A DNA stretch of 64,000 bases, taken from contig JAFDVZ010000007.1 in the NCBI GenBank assembly GCA_018268715.1, positions 790,106 to 854,105 on the forward strand, in the 5' to 3' direction. Origin of the DNA: Acidobacteriota bacterium (GTDB lineage Bacteria; Acidobacteriota; Terriglobia; Bryobacterales; Bryobacteraceae). A model generated the notes under the pieces. It worked only from the letters and a program-made list of their open reading frames with translations, made no database searches and had not been told where the DNA came from. The position numbers and the translations under genes are program-made. The stretch's first letter is position 1. Every line of letters starts with the position of its first letter. Positions 7,602-15,391 of the stretch are shown piece by piece.

Positions 7602-10013
7602 ATGCCTGAATACCTGGCTCCCGGCGTGTACGTGGAGGAAACCAGTTTTCGCGCGCGGTCGATTGAGGGCGTCAGCACCAGCACCACCGCGTTCGCCGGC
7701 CCGACACTCAAAGGTCCCGTTTCGGGCACGCCGGAACTGATCACCAGCTTCGGCGACTTTGAGCGCATCTACGGGGGCCTGGATGATCTCGCGATGAAGT
7801 TGGACGCGGCGACCGACGTCGAACTCGGCAACGTCAACTACATTGCGCACGCTGTACGCGCCTACTTCGACAACGGCGGCGCGCGGCTGTACGTGTCGCG
7901 GGTGTTTTCGAAGAACGGGAACAGCGCGGGGACGGCGACGTCCGGCGACGTGCTGGGTGTGGCCGACCCTGACGCGCAGATGACGATCTCATCGCGCGTT
8001 CCCGGCAAGATCGGCAATGGGCGGCTGACGTTCCGGCTGGCGGAGTCGCCGGCCACGGTGGTGACGCTTTCGAAAGCGCCTACGGGATCTCTACTGCGCA
8101 CCGGCGGCGCCGGGAGCCCGATCACGAACGCGTCCATCACGGGCGGCGCTCCGACGTTCAACGTAGCGGACAACACCAAGCTGGTGCTGAGCGTCGACGG
8201 CGGGGCGAACCAGAGCATCACGTTCCATGGCGTGGCGGCGGAAGCGCAAGGGGCGGCGCTCGGCGGACCGGTGGCGCTCGACACGGCGGCCAAGCAGACG
8301 CTACATGTCGTGGTGGACGGCGTCGACCAGACGCTGCACCTGGCGGGCGGCGCGGCGGTGGCGCTGGCCGACATCAGCGACGACATCAATCAGAAGCTGC
8401 GCGGCGGATACTGCCGCCTGGAGGGCGCCAACAAGATCACCATCGGCAGCGACCGGCGCGGATCGGCTGCATCCGTGAAGGTGTTCGCCAACGCCGACCT
8501 GGGCTTTGCCGCCGACACCGACAGTCCGGCCGTTCCGGCGAATACGGTAGGCGACCTGGCCGCGGTGACGCTGGCCGACATCAAGACCTTGCTGCAAGGC
8601 GCCGCGATCAAGGTGAAGGCGACCGTCGACGGTACGGGGAAACTGGTGCTGACGGCCGACGACAAGGCCGGCGCGGCGTCGGGGCTCGAGGTGAAGGCGG
8701 ACCCGCTGTCGGCGCACGCCGCGCTCGGGTTGCCAGCCGCTACGCCGGCGACGGGCAAGGATGGCGCGGCGGTGAAGTTCTACCTGAAGAGCGCTAACGG
8801 CGATTGGGCCGACAGCGGCGCCGCGAAACTCGACCTGAGCAACAAGAAGGCCGCGGATCCGGCCGACGCCAACGGCTCCGACCTCCTCAGCCTGACGGTG
8901 ACAGCCGAGGACGCGGCGGGCGGCGCGATCACGTATGAGGACGCCGGCTTCGGCGCGGACCATCCGCGATATCTCGCGAACCTGTTGCCCGCGAAGCCCA
9001 AGTACCGGTCGGTGGATCTCGAAAACCTGTACGCGGTCGCCATCGGATCCAAGGTGACGGGGTTTTCGCTGCTCGCCGGGTTGATGAAGAACGGCACGTC
9101 GCGCGTCGTCTCGATGACGAGCGGCGACGACGGAACCGAGCCCACGCAGAAGGCCTATGAGACGGCGCTCGCCGAGTTCGAAAAGCTGGAGGACGTTTCT
9201 ATCGTCGCCGGGCCCGGCTATTCGGCGTACAAGGATTCGCAGGGCATCCAGGGCGCGATCGTGAGCCACGCCGAGCGCCAGCGGGCGTATCGCATCGCCG
9301 TGCTCGACGCGCGGCCCGGGCAGGAGCTTTCGGAAGCGCGCGCGACCCGAGGCACGATCGATTCGAAGTACGCGGCCTTCTACTACCCGTGGGTCGTTGT
9401 GTCGAATCCGCTGTTCCGGCCGGGGCAGGACCAGATTCCGCGCGAGATCAAGCTGCCGCCTTCGGGCTTTGTCTGCGGCATCTACGCGCGCAACGACATC
9501 GAGCGCGGCGTGTTCAAGGCGCCGGCGAACGAGACGGTGCGGGGAGCGCTCCGCTTCGAAAAGGACATCACCTTCACCGAGCAGGGCGCGTTGAATCCGA
9601 TCGGCGTGAACTGCCTGCGCTACCTGAGCGGACGCGGCTACAAGCTGTGGGGCGCGCGGACGGCCTCGAGCGATCCCGAGTGGAAGTATGTGAACGTCCG
9701 CCGCTACTTCAACTACCTGGAGGCGTCCATCGATCGCGGCACGCAGTGGGCGGTGTTCGAACCCAACGGCGAGAACCTGTGGGCCAACATCCGCGAGACC
9801 ATCGGCTCGTTCCTGTACACGGAGTGGCTGTCGGGCGCGCTGCTCGGGACGACGCCGGAGCAGGCGTTCTTCGTGCGATGCGACCGCAGCACGATGACGC
9901 AGAACGATCTCGACAACGGCCGCCTGATCTGCCTGATCGGCGTCGCCGTGGTGAAGCCGGCCGAGTTCGTGATCTTCCGCATCGGCCAGAAGACCGCCGA
10001 GGCCCGCAGCTAG
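7602..10013 (+). CDS. Contractile tail sheath protein 1, with large inserted surface domain
   Basis: Sheath subunit, the polymer whose contraction drives the inner tube. The N-terminus (YLAPGVYVEET) is the classic sheath start. The C-terminus contains the signature RCDRSTMTQNDLDNGR (about residues 760-775) and ends with strands that make the inter-subunit handshake (EFVIFRIG). At 803 aa it is far longer than the second sheath (488 aa). The extra mass is between residues about 110 and 470, Ala/Asp/Gly/Val-rich and beta-like. It holds two related repeats that each include an ADI helix, a G-K-[IL]-x-[IL] strand and an [AL]GL/LGF ending. Such insertions project from the sheath surface. A GAGGAGA ribosome site precedes ATG. 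Confidence 0.93.
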   Translation: MPEYLAPGVYVEETSFRARSIEGVSTSTTAFAGPTLKGPVSGTPELITSFGDFERIYGGLDDLAMKLDAATDVELGNVNYIAHAVRAYFDNGGARLYVSRVFSKNGNSAGTATSGDVLGVADPDAQMTISSRVPGKIGNGRLTFRLAESPATVVTLSKAPTGSLLRTGGAGSPITNASITGGAPTFNVADNTKLVLSVDGGANQSITFHGVAAEAQGAALGGPVALDTAAKQTLHVVVDGVDQTLHLAGGAAVALADISDDINQKLRGGYCRLEGANKITIGSDRRGSAASVKVFANADLGFAADTDSPAVPANTVGDLAAVTLADIKTLLQGAAIKVKATVDGTGKLVLTADDKAGAASGLEVKADPLSAHAALGLPAATPATGKDGAAVKFYLKSANGDWADSGAAKLDLSNKKAADPADANGSDLLSLTVTAEDAAGGAITYEDAGFGADHPRYLANLLPAKPKYRSVDLENLYAVAIGSKVTGFSLLAGLMKNGTSRVVSMTSGDDGTEPTQKAYETALAEFEKLEDVSIVAGPGYSAYKDSQGIQGAIVSHAERQRAYRIAVLDARPGQELSEARATRGTIDSKYAAFYYPWVVVSNPLFRPGQDQIPREIKLPPSGFVCGIYARNDIERGVFKAPANETVRGALRFEKDITFTEQGALNPIGVNCLRYLSGRGYKLWGARTASSDPEWKYVNVRRYFNYLEASIDRGTQWAVFEPNGENLWANIRETIGSFLYTEWLSGALLGTTPEQAFFVRCDRSTMTQNDLDNGRLICLIGVAVVKPAEFVIFRIGQKTAEARS

Positions 10014-10031
10014 TCATTCGAGGAGAATCAT

Positions 10032-10478
10032 ATGGCGCGCACAACCCCTTACGGGGCATTCAACTTCATCGTGACGGTAGGCGGCACCGAGGCCTTCGGC
10101 GGATTCTCCGACGTCTCCGGCCTGCAAACCGAGATCACGGTTTCCGAGTACCGGGCCGGCAACTTCGCGGAGAACCATGTCGTGAAGGTGCAGGGCGTGC
10201 ACAAGGTCGGCGACGTCACGCTGAAGCGCGGCGTGGTGAATTCGCAGTCGCTGTGGGCCTGGATCAACGACACGCGCACGCTGGGGCCGGACGCGAAGAA
10301 GGACGTCTCCATCACGCTGCGCGACGAGGCGGGCAAGCCCGTGCAGACCTGGACGCTGCAACGCGTGATTCCGCTCAAGTACACGGCGCCGACGCTTGCG
10401 GCCAAGGGCGGCGGAGACGTGGCCATGGAGGAACTGGTGCTGTCGGCCGAAGGCTTCGGCTTCAAGACCGGCCAGTAA
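10032..10478 (+). CDS. Inner tube protein 1 (gp19/Hcp-like)
   Basis: 148-residue tail tube protein of the T4 gp19 family; stacked rings form the tube expelled on contraction. Visible features are the start ARTTPYGAFNFIVTVGG, GGFSDVSGLQTEITVSEYR (about residues 21-39) and the conserved VTLKRGVVNSQSLWAWIND (about 61-79). The C-terminal part (EELVLSAEGF) is typical. Preceded by GAGGAGAA with good spacing. A related but diverged tube gene follows the second sheath, so this is one of a sheath/tube pair repeated in tandem (sheath-tube, sheath-tube). Confidence 0.92.
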   Translation: MARTTPYGAFNFIVTVGGTEAFGGFSDVSGLQTEITVSEYRAGNFAENHVVKVQGVHKVGDVTLKRGVVNSQSLWAWINDTRTLGPDAKKDVSITLRDEAGKPVQTWTLQRVIPLKYTAPTLAAKGGGDVAMEELVLSAEGFGFKTGQ

Positions 10479-10491
10479 GGGAGCGCGCCAA

Positions 10492-11958
10492 GTGTCTGGG
10501 TTGTCGTTTGAAAACGCCGCGCCGGTGATCGCCAGCGCGCCGGAGAGGGCGGATATCGCCTGTTTCGTGGGCTATGTGCGCCTGCGCGACGGCGCGGCGC
10601 CGCCCCAGCCGGTTGCGTCGTGGCTGGTTGCGCGCGGATGGCCGGCGGCGCTGACCGAAACGCCGGTTCCGATCGACAACTGGGACGTCTTCGATGCGCT
10701 GTTTGCGTGGGAGACGCGTAGCGCCGTCGCGGCCGAAGGATCGTCGTACCTGGGCGCGGCGGTGCGGTCGTTTTTCGCGCAGGGCGGGCGCAAGTGCTAC
10801 GTGGTGCGTGTGGGCGATTCGTGGTCTCCGCTCGAGCCACCAAATCCAGCGGCGCGCCTGGCGGCGCTCGTTCCCGGGTATCCGTCACGCTTCGAACCCG
10901 CACCTGGTGACCGGCGTAGCTGGAAAGGCGCGGGTCACGTTTTCGGGCTGCCCGACGTGTCGTTTCTCTGCCTTCCCGACCTTGCCGACGCAGTCTCGAC
11001 GGCGAGGGGGAGGGTGGCCGTCCCTGACGATCCTCCTCCGCCTGTTCCCGAGTTCACCGAGTGTGTGGAGGGGACGGGCGCGCAGGGCGGTCCGAAATCG
11101 GTGCGCGACCTGGAGGCGCCGCGGGCGGACGAGAACGGCTATCGCGACTGGGCGCTGGCCGTAAACCTGTTGGGAACGGCGTTGAAGCAGAACGCGCGAG
11201 AGGCGCAACTGGTGGCGGCGGTTCCCCTGCCGGCGGCCGGTTCGCGAGCCCAGCGGAACCTGCCGGAGTTCCTCGGCAAGTATCTGGACCGGGACCTGGA
11301 CGGCGGCGGAGTCGGCTCGGCGTTCGTACAACTGGCGTTTCCGTGGGTGCGCACGGCGGGATCGGTGGGCCTGCCGGAGGATCTCGAAAGTCCGGACGCC
11401 GTGTTGACCGGCATATTGGCGCGCAACGCGTTAACCCGCGGGTCGTATCGTAGCGTGGCGAATCTCGCCATGGCCGATGTGTATGATGTTTCGCCGAGGC
11501 TCCGGCGCGACCGCCTGGAGGCGCTTACCGCGCGCGTCACGATGAGCGGAGATACGCCAGCCGGATTGCGCCTGCTCTCCGACGTCACCGCCAGCCGCGA
11601 CGAGAATTACCGTCCGGCGAACGTGAACCGGCTGATCGCGGCCATCGTGCGGGCGGCGCGCGTGATCGGCGAGGCGTCGGTGTTCGAACCATCGAACGAA
11701 TTCCTGTGGAGCCAGTTGAAGGGCCGGCTCACCGTGCTGCTGCGTGGGTTGTTCGAGGCGGGCGCGTTGCGCGGCGAACTCGAGACGGAGGCGTTCTCGA
11801 TCCGCTGCGACCGGAGCACGATGAGCCAGAACGACATCGACGAAGGCCGCGTGATCGTGGTGTGTGAGATCTCGCCGGCGGCTCCGATCGAAAGCATTCG
11901 CGTGGTGCTGGCGCTCGAAGACGGCGGACGCATCTCCCTGTTCCGGGAGGCGGCATGA
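10492..11958 (+). CDS. Contractile tail sheath protein 2
   Basis: Second, shorter sheath paralogue (488 aa). The chosen GTG start follows an AGGGAG ribosome site. Sheath features are the N-terminal FVGYVRLRD, YLGAAVRSFFAQGGRKCYVV (about residues 84-103, the typical YFxNGGxxCYVVRV region) and the C-terminal signature RCDRSTMSQNDIDEGRV (439-455). It lacks the large inserted domain of sheath 1 and instead carries a short loop with PDDPPPPVPEF. In Afp/PVC clusters, minor sheath variants occupy the baseplate-proximal or cap-proximal ring; the same is inferred here. Its stop overlaps the start of the second tube gene. Confidence 0.92.
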   Translation: MSGLSFENAAPVIASAPERADIACFVGYVRLRDGAAPPQPVASWLVARGWPAALTETPVPIDNWDVFDALFAWETRSAVAAEGSSYLGAAVRSFFAQGGRKCYVVRVGDSWSPLEPPNPAARLAALVPGYPSRFEPAPGDRRSWKGAGHVFGLPDVSFLCLPDLADAVSTARGRVAVPDDPPPPVPEFTECVEGTGAQGGPKSVRDLEAPRADENGYRDWALAVNLLGTALKQNAREAQLVAAVPLPAAGSRAQRNLPEFLGKYLDRDLDGGGVGSAFVQLAFPWVRTAGSVGLPEDLESPDAVLTGILARNALTRGSYRSVANLAMADVYDVSPRLRRDRLEALTARVTMSGDTPAGLRLLSDVTASRDENYRPANVNRLIAAIVRAARVIGEASVFEPSNEFLWSQLKGRLTVLLRGLFEAGALRGELETEAFSIRCDRSTMSQNDIDEGRVIVVCEISPAAPIESIRVVLALEDGGRISLFREAA

Positions 11959-12458
11959 ACGAGCAACTGCTCCACACGTTCCGCTTCTGGGTGGAGTTCA
12001 AGACCGATCCGCTGGCCGGCGCGAGCGGCGGCGGGCAGGACGTGGCGTTGTGCGGCGGCGCGTTCTCAGAATGCACGGGGCTCGACGCCACCATGGAGCC
12101 CAAGGTGATCAAGGAGGGCGGGCGCAATCACGGACCGCACCAGCGCGTCGGACCGGTGACCTACTCGACGGTGATCCTGAAGCGCGGCCTGACGAACTCC
12201 AAGGACCTGTGGACGTGGTTCGAACTGGTGGGCGGCGGAGGATACGCTTACCGTCTGGCCGTCACCATCACGTTGTTCAACCCGGCGGGCGAGGGTGTCT
12301 TTTCGTGGAAGCTCGATCGAGCGCTGCCGGTGAAGTTCAAGGCGGCGGACCTGAACGCCAGAAGCACGGAGGTGGGGATTGAGGAACTGCACCTGGCTCA
12401 CGAAGGCCTGTCCAGGCTGAGCGCGCCGGCCCGGCAGAAGATCCCCAACGCATCATGA
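11955..12458 (+). CDS. Inner tube protein 2 (gp19-like initiator variant)
   Basis: 167-residue gp19-family tube protein, overlapping the preceding and following genes by ATGA. It shares the core with tube 1: GLDATMEPKVIKEGGRNHG, then VILKRGLTNSKDLWTWFE, matching TLKRGVVNSQSLWAWI in the first copy. It has an extra N-terminal strand segment (FRFWVEFKTDPLAGASGGGQ). Its C-terminus (EELHLAHEGLSRL) ends with a short basic tail. In characterised eCIS the second and third tube-type proteins (Afp2-4 positions) form the tube initiators at the baseplate; that role is an inference from order, next to the CIS tube adaptor and hub. Confidence 0.9.
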   Translation: MNEQLLHTFRFWVEFKTDPLAGASGGGQDVALCGGAFSECTGLDATMEPKVIKEGGRNHGPHQRVGPVTYSTVILKRGLTNSKDLWTWFELVGGGGYAYRLAVTITLFNPAGEGVFSWKLDRALPVKFKAADLNARSTEVGIEELHLAHEGLSRLSAPARQKIPNAS

Positions 12459-13399
12459 AAGGCAAGAATCCAGAGCCCGCCAAGTTCACGCCCGTGCAGC
12501 CGGCCGGCGCCGAGGTGAAGGTCCACTTCAACCCGGTCAGCTTGCAGTACAGCGTGTCGAATTCGCTGAAAGAGGAAGGGCAGGGCAAGAACAAGAAGCA
12601 GTTCATCACGCAGACCACGGCGAAGCTGACGCTCGACCTGGTGTTCGACACCACCGGCGACGGCAGCGACGTGCGCCTGGCCACGCAGCAGATCGCCGCG
12701 TTCATGGACCCCGAGCAGCAGCAGGGCAAGGACGTGGCGAAGGTGGTGCGCTTCGAGTGGGGCTCCTACAAGTTCCAGGGGATGATCGAGTCTTTCAAGG
12801 AGACCATCGATTTCTTTTCGCCCGAGGGCGTGCCGCTGCGTTCGACCGTGAACCTGTCGATGGCGCAGCAAGACAAGATCTTCGCCAAGGCCGACACGTC
12901 GGGCGCGAAGCCTCCCGCCGACGCCATCGACGTGCCGGGGGGCGCCTCGGCCGACGCCGCCAAGGCCGCGCAGCAGGCCGGCGCTCCGGCGGCGGGGCGC
13001 GCGGTGGCGGCGCTGAACCGGCTGGAGAGCGTGCGGTTTTCGAATGGTCCGCTGACGGTGACCGGGTCGGTGCAGTTGGGTGGACCGGCGGCGTTTGCGA
13101 GCGGCGGCGCGGGCTTCGGCGCCGGAATTAGCGGCGGCTTCGGCATCGGCGGATCGATATCGGCGGGAGTCTCCGCCTCCGAAGGCGCATTCGCCGGACT
13201 GCGCGTTTCCTCGTCGCCTCCGAGCTTCAGCCTGGACACTTCCGCCTTCATCCCGCCCGCGCCGTCGTTGAGCCTGTCGGCGGGCGACGGGGCCAGTTTC
13301 AAGGTGGGCGGAATCGCGTCGGAAGGGGCGGCCGGACTGCGCGCGGACGTCGGAGTGAACGCCGACCTGAAGGCGCGCATCAGCTTCGAGGGAGATTAG
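12455..13399 (+). CDS. CIS tube adaptor protein (Afp7/Pvc7-like N-terminal domain) with Gly-rich tail
   Basis: 314 aa. Residues about 20-150 match the contractile-injection-system tube family: VKVHFNPVSLQYSVSNSLKE, LTLDLVFDTTGDGSDVR, KVVRFEWGSYKFQGMIESF and the pattern ETIDFFSPEGVPLRSTVNLS. In Afp/PVC this protein bridges tube and hub. Most relatives end in a LysM domain; here I see no LysM. Residues about 150-314 are instead a Gly/Ala/Ser-rich stretch (GGAGFGAGISGGFGIGG) with low sequence complexity. The start overlaps the stop of tube 2, and a very small gene follows after three bases. Confidence 0.85.
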   Translation: MKGKNPEPAKFTPVQPAGAEVKVHFNPVSLQYSVSNSLKEEGQGKNKKQFITQTTAKLTLDLVFDTTGDGSDVRLATQQIAAFMDPEQQQGKDVAKVVRFEWGSYKFQGMIESFKETIDFFSPEGVPLRSTVNLSMAQQDKIFAKADTSGAKPPADAIDVPGGASADAAKAAQQAGAPAAGRAVAALNRLESVRFSNGPLTVTGSVQLGGPAAFASGGAGFGAGISGGFGIGGSISAGVSASEGAFAGLRVSSSPPSFSLDTSAFIPPAPSLSLSAGDGASFKVGGIASEGAAGLRADVGVNADLKARISFEGD

Positions 13400-13402
13400 A
13401 CG

Positions 13403-13579
13403 ATGCCCGTTGTTTTCGACGAAGTGCAAGGCGAGGTGGAGCCCGAGGCCCCGCGCGGGGAGCCGAACGTGGAGGCGGAGCCGCACGCGCAGCAACGGCC
13501 CCCACAGCTTCCATTGAAGGAACTACGGGCCGAATTGCGGCGGATGTCGGCGCGGTGCGCGCGCCTGTTTGCGGATTGA
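13403..13579 (+). CDS. 58-residue eCIS-associated small protein
   Basis: A short ORF starting at the ATG four bases after the adaptor gene's stop and ending 16 bases before the hub gene. The N-terminal half is acidic and Pro-rich (MPVVFDEVQGEVEPEAPRGE). The C-terminal half is Arg/Leu-rich and probably helical (LKELRAELRRMSARCARLF). Similar tiny proteins are known between the CIS tube protein and the hub of eCIS-type clusters (the DUF5908 position), but I cannot confirm that family from sequence. There is no membrane segment or signal. Its frame matches neighbours in base composition and gene spacing, which supports it being real. Confidence 0.6.
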   Translation: MPVVFDEVQGEVEPEAPRGEPNVEAEPHAQQRPPQLPLKELRAELRRMSARCARLFAD

Positions 13580-13582
13580 ATC

Positions 13583-13589
13583 GAGGAGA
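13583..13589 (+). promoter_or_regulatory. Ribosome binding site that fixes a TTG start
   Basis: GAGGAGA lies six bases upstream of TTG at 13596. An earlier in-frame TTG (13569) would sit inside the small upstream gene and has no ribosome site. The downstream TTG is therefore the preferred hub start. Confidence 0.6.
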
Positions 13590-13595
13590 ACCGAG

Positions 13596-14681
13596 TTGCC
13601 CGAATCGAGTCTGAGTCCGCTGGCGGTCACCAACTCGCGCCCCACGCTGCGAGTGGATAACCAGGAATTCGCCAAGCTGGACCAGTTGCTGCTGGCCATG
13701 GAGATGACGGAAGGCGAAGGCGGCCTTTCCTCGCTCGAACTGCGCCTGAGCAACTTCGCGAGCGACCCGTCGGGCGGGGCCGATTTCGCGTTCGAAGATG
13801 GGACCATCCTGAAGCTGGGCGCGACGATCGCCGTCTATAGCGGGGCCACCGGATCGCCCCAGGAGATCTTCCAGGGCGTCATCACGGGACTCGAAGCCGA
13901 GTTCCCCGAAGGCGCTCCGCCGGAGTTGGTGGTGCTGGCCGAGGACGCGTTGCAGCAGGCCCGCATGCACCGCCGCACAAAGATCCACAACAACACGTCG
14001 ATCGCGAACCTGGCGCGAGACCTGGCGTCGCAGTTGAGCCTGACGCCCGTTGTCACGGGGCTGACGGATCCCATCGAAGCCGAGGTGCAGTTGGACGAGT
14101 CCGACCTCGCGTTCCTGCGGCGGCTGCTGCGGCGCTACGACGCGGACATCCAGGTGGTGGGCAAGGATCTGCACGTGTCGCCGGTTCAGAACGTCCAGCG
14201 TGGACTGGTGGAGCTGGCGCTCAACAGCCAACTCATCCGCGCGCGCTGCATCGCGGACTTGAGCTGCCAGGTGACGGCCTCCACGGCCACGGGATGGAAC
14301 GCCAAGGACGGATCGCCGGTCAGCGCTTCCTCCTCCGGTTCGAACTTCGGCCCCGGCGCCGGCAAGAAGGGATCCGAACTACTCCAGAGCGCCCTGGGCG
14401 CCCGCAAGGAGCACGTGGCGGGACCTCCCGTCGGCGATTCGGACGAAGCGCAGGCGCTCGCCGCCACGGCCTTCGATCAGCGCGCGCGGTCGTTCGTGCG
14501 CGTGGAGGGCGTGGCGCAGGGCAACCCCGCGTTGCGCGCCGGCACGCACGTGAAGCTCACCGGCCTGGGGCCGCGCTTCACCAACACCTACTACGTGATG
14601 CGCGCGCAGCACTGCTACGACCTCTCGAACGGCTATCGCACCGAATTCGAAGCGCAATGCGCGTACCTGGGGGCGCCATGA
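13596..14681 (+). CDS. Baseplate hub protein (gpD/VgrG N-terminal-like)
   Basis: 361 aa from the TTG start chosen by its GAGGAGA site. It matches the phage late-control D / gp27-like hub family: NSRPTLRVDNQEFAKLD at the N-terminus, IFQGVITGLEAEFPEG, then VLAEDALQQARMHRRTK, and DLAFLRRLLRRYDADIQVVG in the middle. The C-terminal GLGPRFTNTYYVMRAQHCYD is typical of the last gpD strands. In eCIS the hub (part of Afp8/Pvc8) forms the central ring from which the spike projects. The spike is encoded separately by the next gene, which begins within this stop codon (ATGA). Confidence 0.88.
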   Translation: MPESSLSPLAVTNSRPTLRVDNQEFAKLDQLLLAMEMTEGEGGLSSLELRLSNFASDPSGGADFAFEDGTILKLGATIAVYSGATGSPQEIFQGVITGLEAEFPEGAPPELVVLAEDALQQARMHRRTKIHNNTSIANLARDLASQLSLTPVVTGLTDPIEAEVQLDESDLAFLRRLLRRYDADIQVVGKDLHVSPVQNVQRGLVELALNSQLIRARCIADLSCQVTASTATGWNAKDGSPVSASSSGSNFGPGAGKKGSELLQSALGARKEHVAGPPVGDSDEAQALAATAFDQRARSFVRVEGVAQGNPALRAGTHVKLTGLGPRFTNTYYVMRAQHCYDLSNGYRTEFEAQCAYLGAP

Positions 14682-15391
14682 AGGACTGCATGACGCGTCC
14701 CGCGGCCCCCTGGGATCACGCCAGCGCCCGCTCCGTCGCCGGAACATGGCTCGCGAAAGTTGTTTCGGTGAAGGATCCGGAAGGCCTTTCGCGAGTCCAG
14801 GTGCGGCTGTACAACTTCGACGGCGTGGACGACCAGGACGCCGCCATCTGGGCGCGCGTGGCGGCTCCATTCGCGGGCTCGGACCGCGGCGCGTTCTTCA
14901 TCCCCGACGTGGACGACGAGGTGCTGGTGACCTTCGCGGGCGGCGACGCGCGCTATCCCATCGTGCTCGGAGGCCTGTGGAACGGCGCTGCAAAGCCGCA
15001 CGAAACGCTGGGCGGATCGGGCGATCGCGTGGACCGCTGGACCATCACCGGTAAGGAAGGCACGCGCATCGCGATCGTCGAGGAATCTCCCGGCCAGGCA
15101 GAGATCCGCTTCACCACGCCGGGCAACGTCAGCGGCACGCTTACCGACAAGGGCGGCGGCAAGGTGGAATTCAGCGCGGCCGGGTCCACCATCACCATCG
15201 ACCCTTCCGGCGTCTCCGTGAAGACGGGAGGCAAGGTGGAAGTGAACGCCAGCCAGGTGAACGTCACGTCGGGACAGGTGCAGGTGAGCGCCGCCGTCTC
15301 CACGTTTTCGGGCGTCGTGCAGTGCGACACGCTGATCGCCAACACGGTGGTCTCCGCCACCTACACGCCGGGGGCAGGGAACGTATGGTAG
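14678..15391 (+). CDS. OB-fold baseplate spike protein (gpV / VgrG C-terminal-like)
   Basis: 237 aa. Residues about 22-100 form a gpV-type OB-fold: WLAKVVSVKDPEGLSRVQV, then WARVAAPFAG, RGAFFIPDVDDEVLVTFAGG and RYPIVLGGLWNG. The rest is a regular beta-repeat (ITIDPSGVSVKTGGKVEVNA, followed by SQVNVTSGQVQVS) that would make the trimeric needle-like beta-helix. It pierces target membranes in related systems. The start lies inside the hub stop. The split of hub and spike into two genes is a normal arrangement in this group. No PAAR tip protein is recognisable in the operon. Confidence 0.88.
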   Translation: MKDCMTRPAAPWDHASARSVAGTWLAKVVSVKDPEGLSRVQVRLYNFDGVDDQDAAIWARVAAPFAGSDRGAFFIPDVDDEVLVTFAGGDARYPIVLGGLWNGAAKPHETLGGSGDRVDRWTITGKEGTRIAIVEESPGQAEIRFTTPGNVSGTLTDKGGGKVEFSAAGSTITIDPSGVSVKTGGKVEVNASQVNVTSGQVQVSAAVSTFSGVVQCDTLIANTVVSATYTPGAGNVW

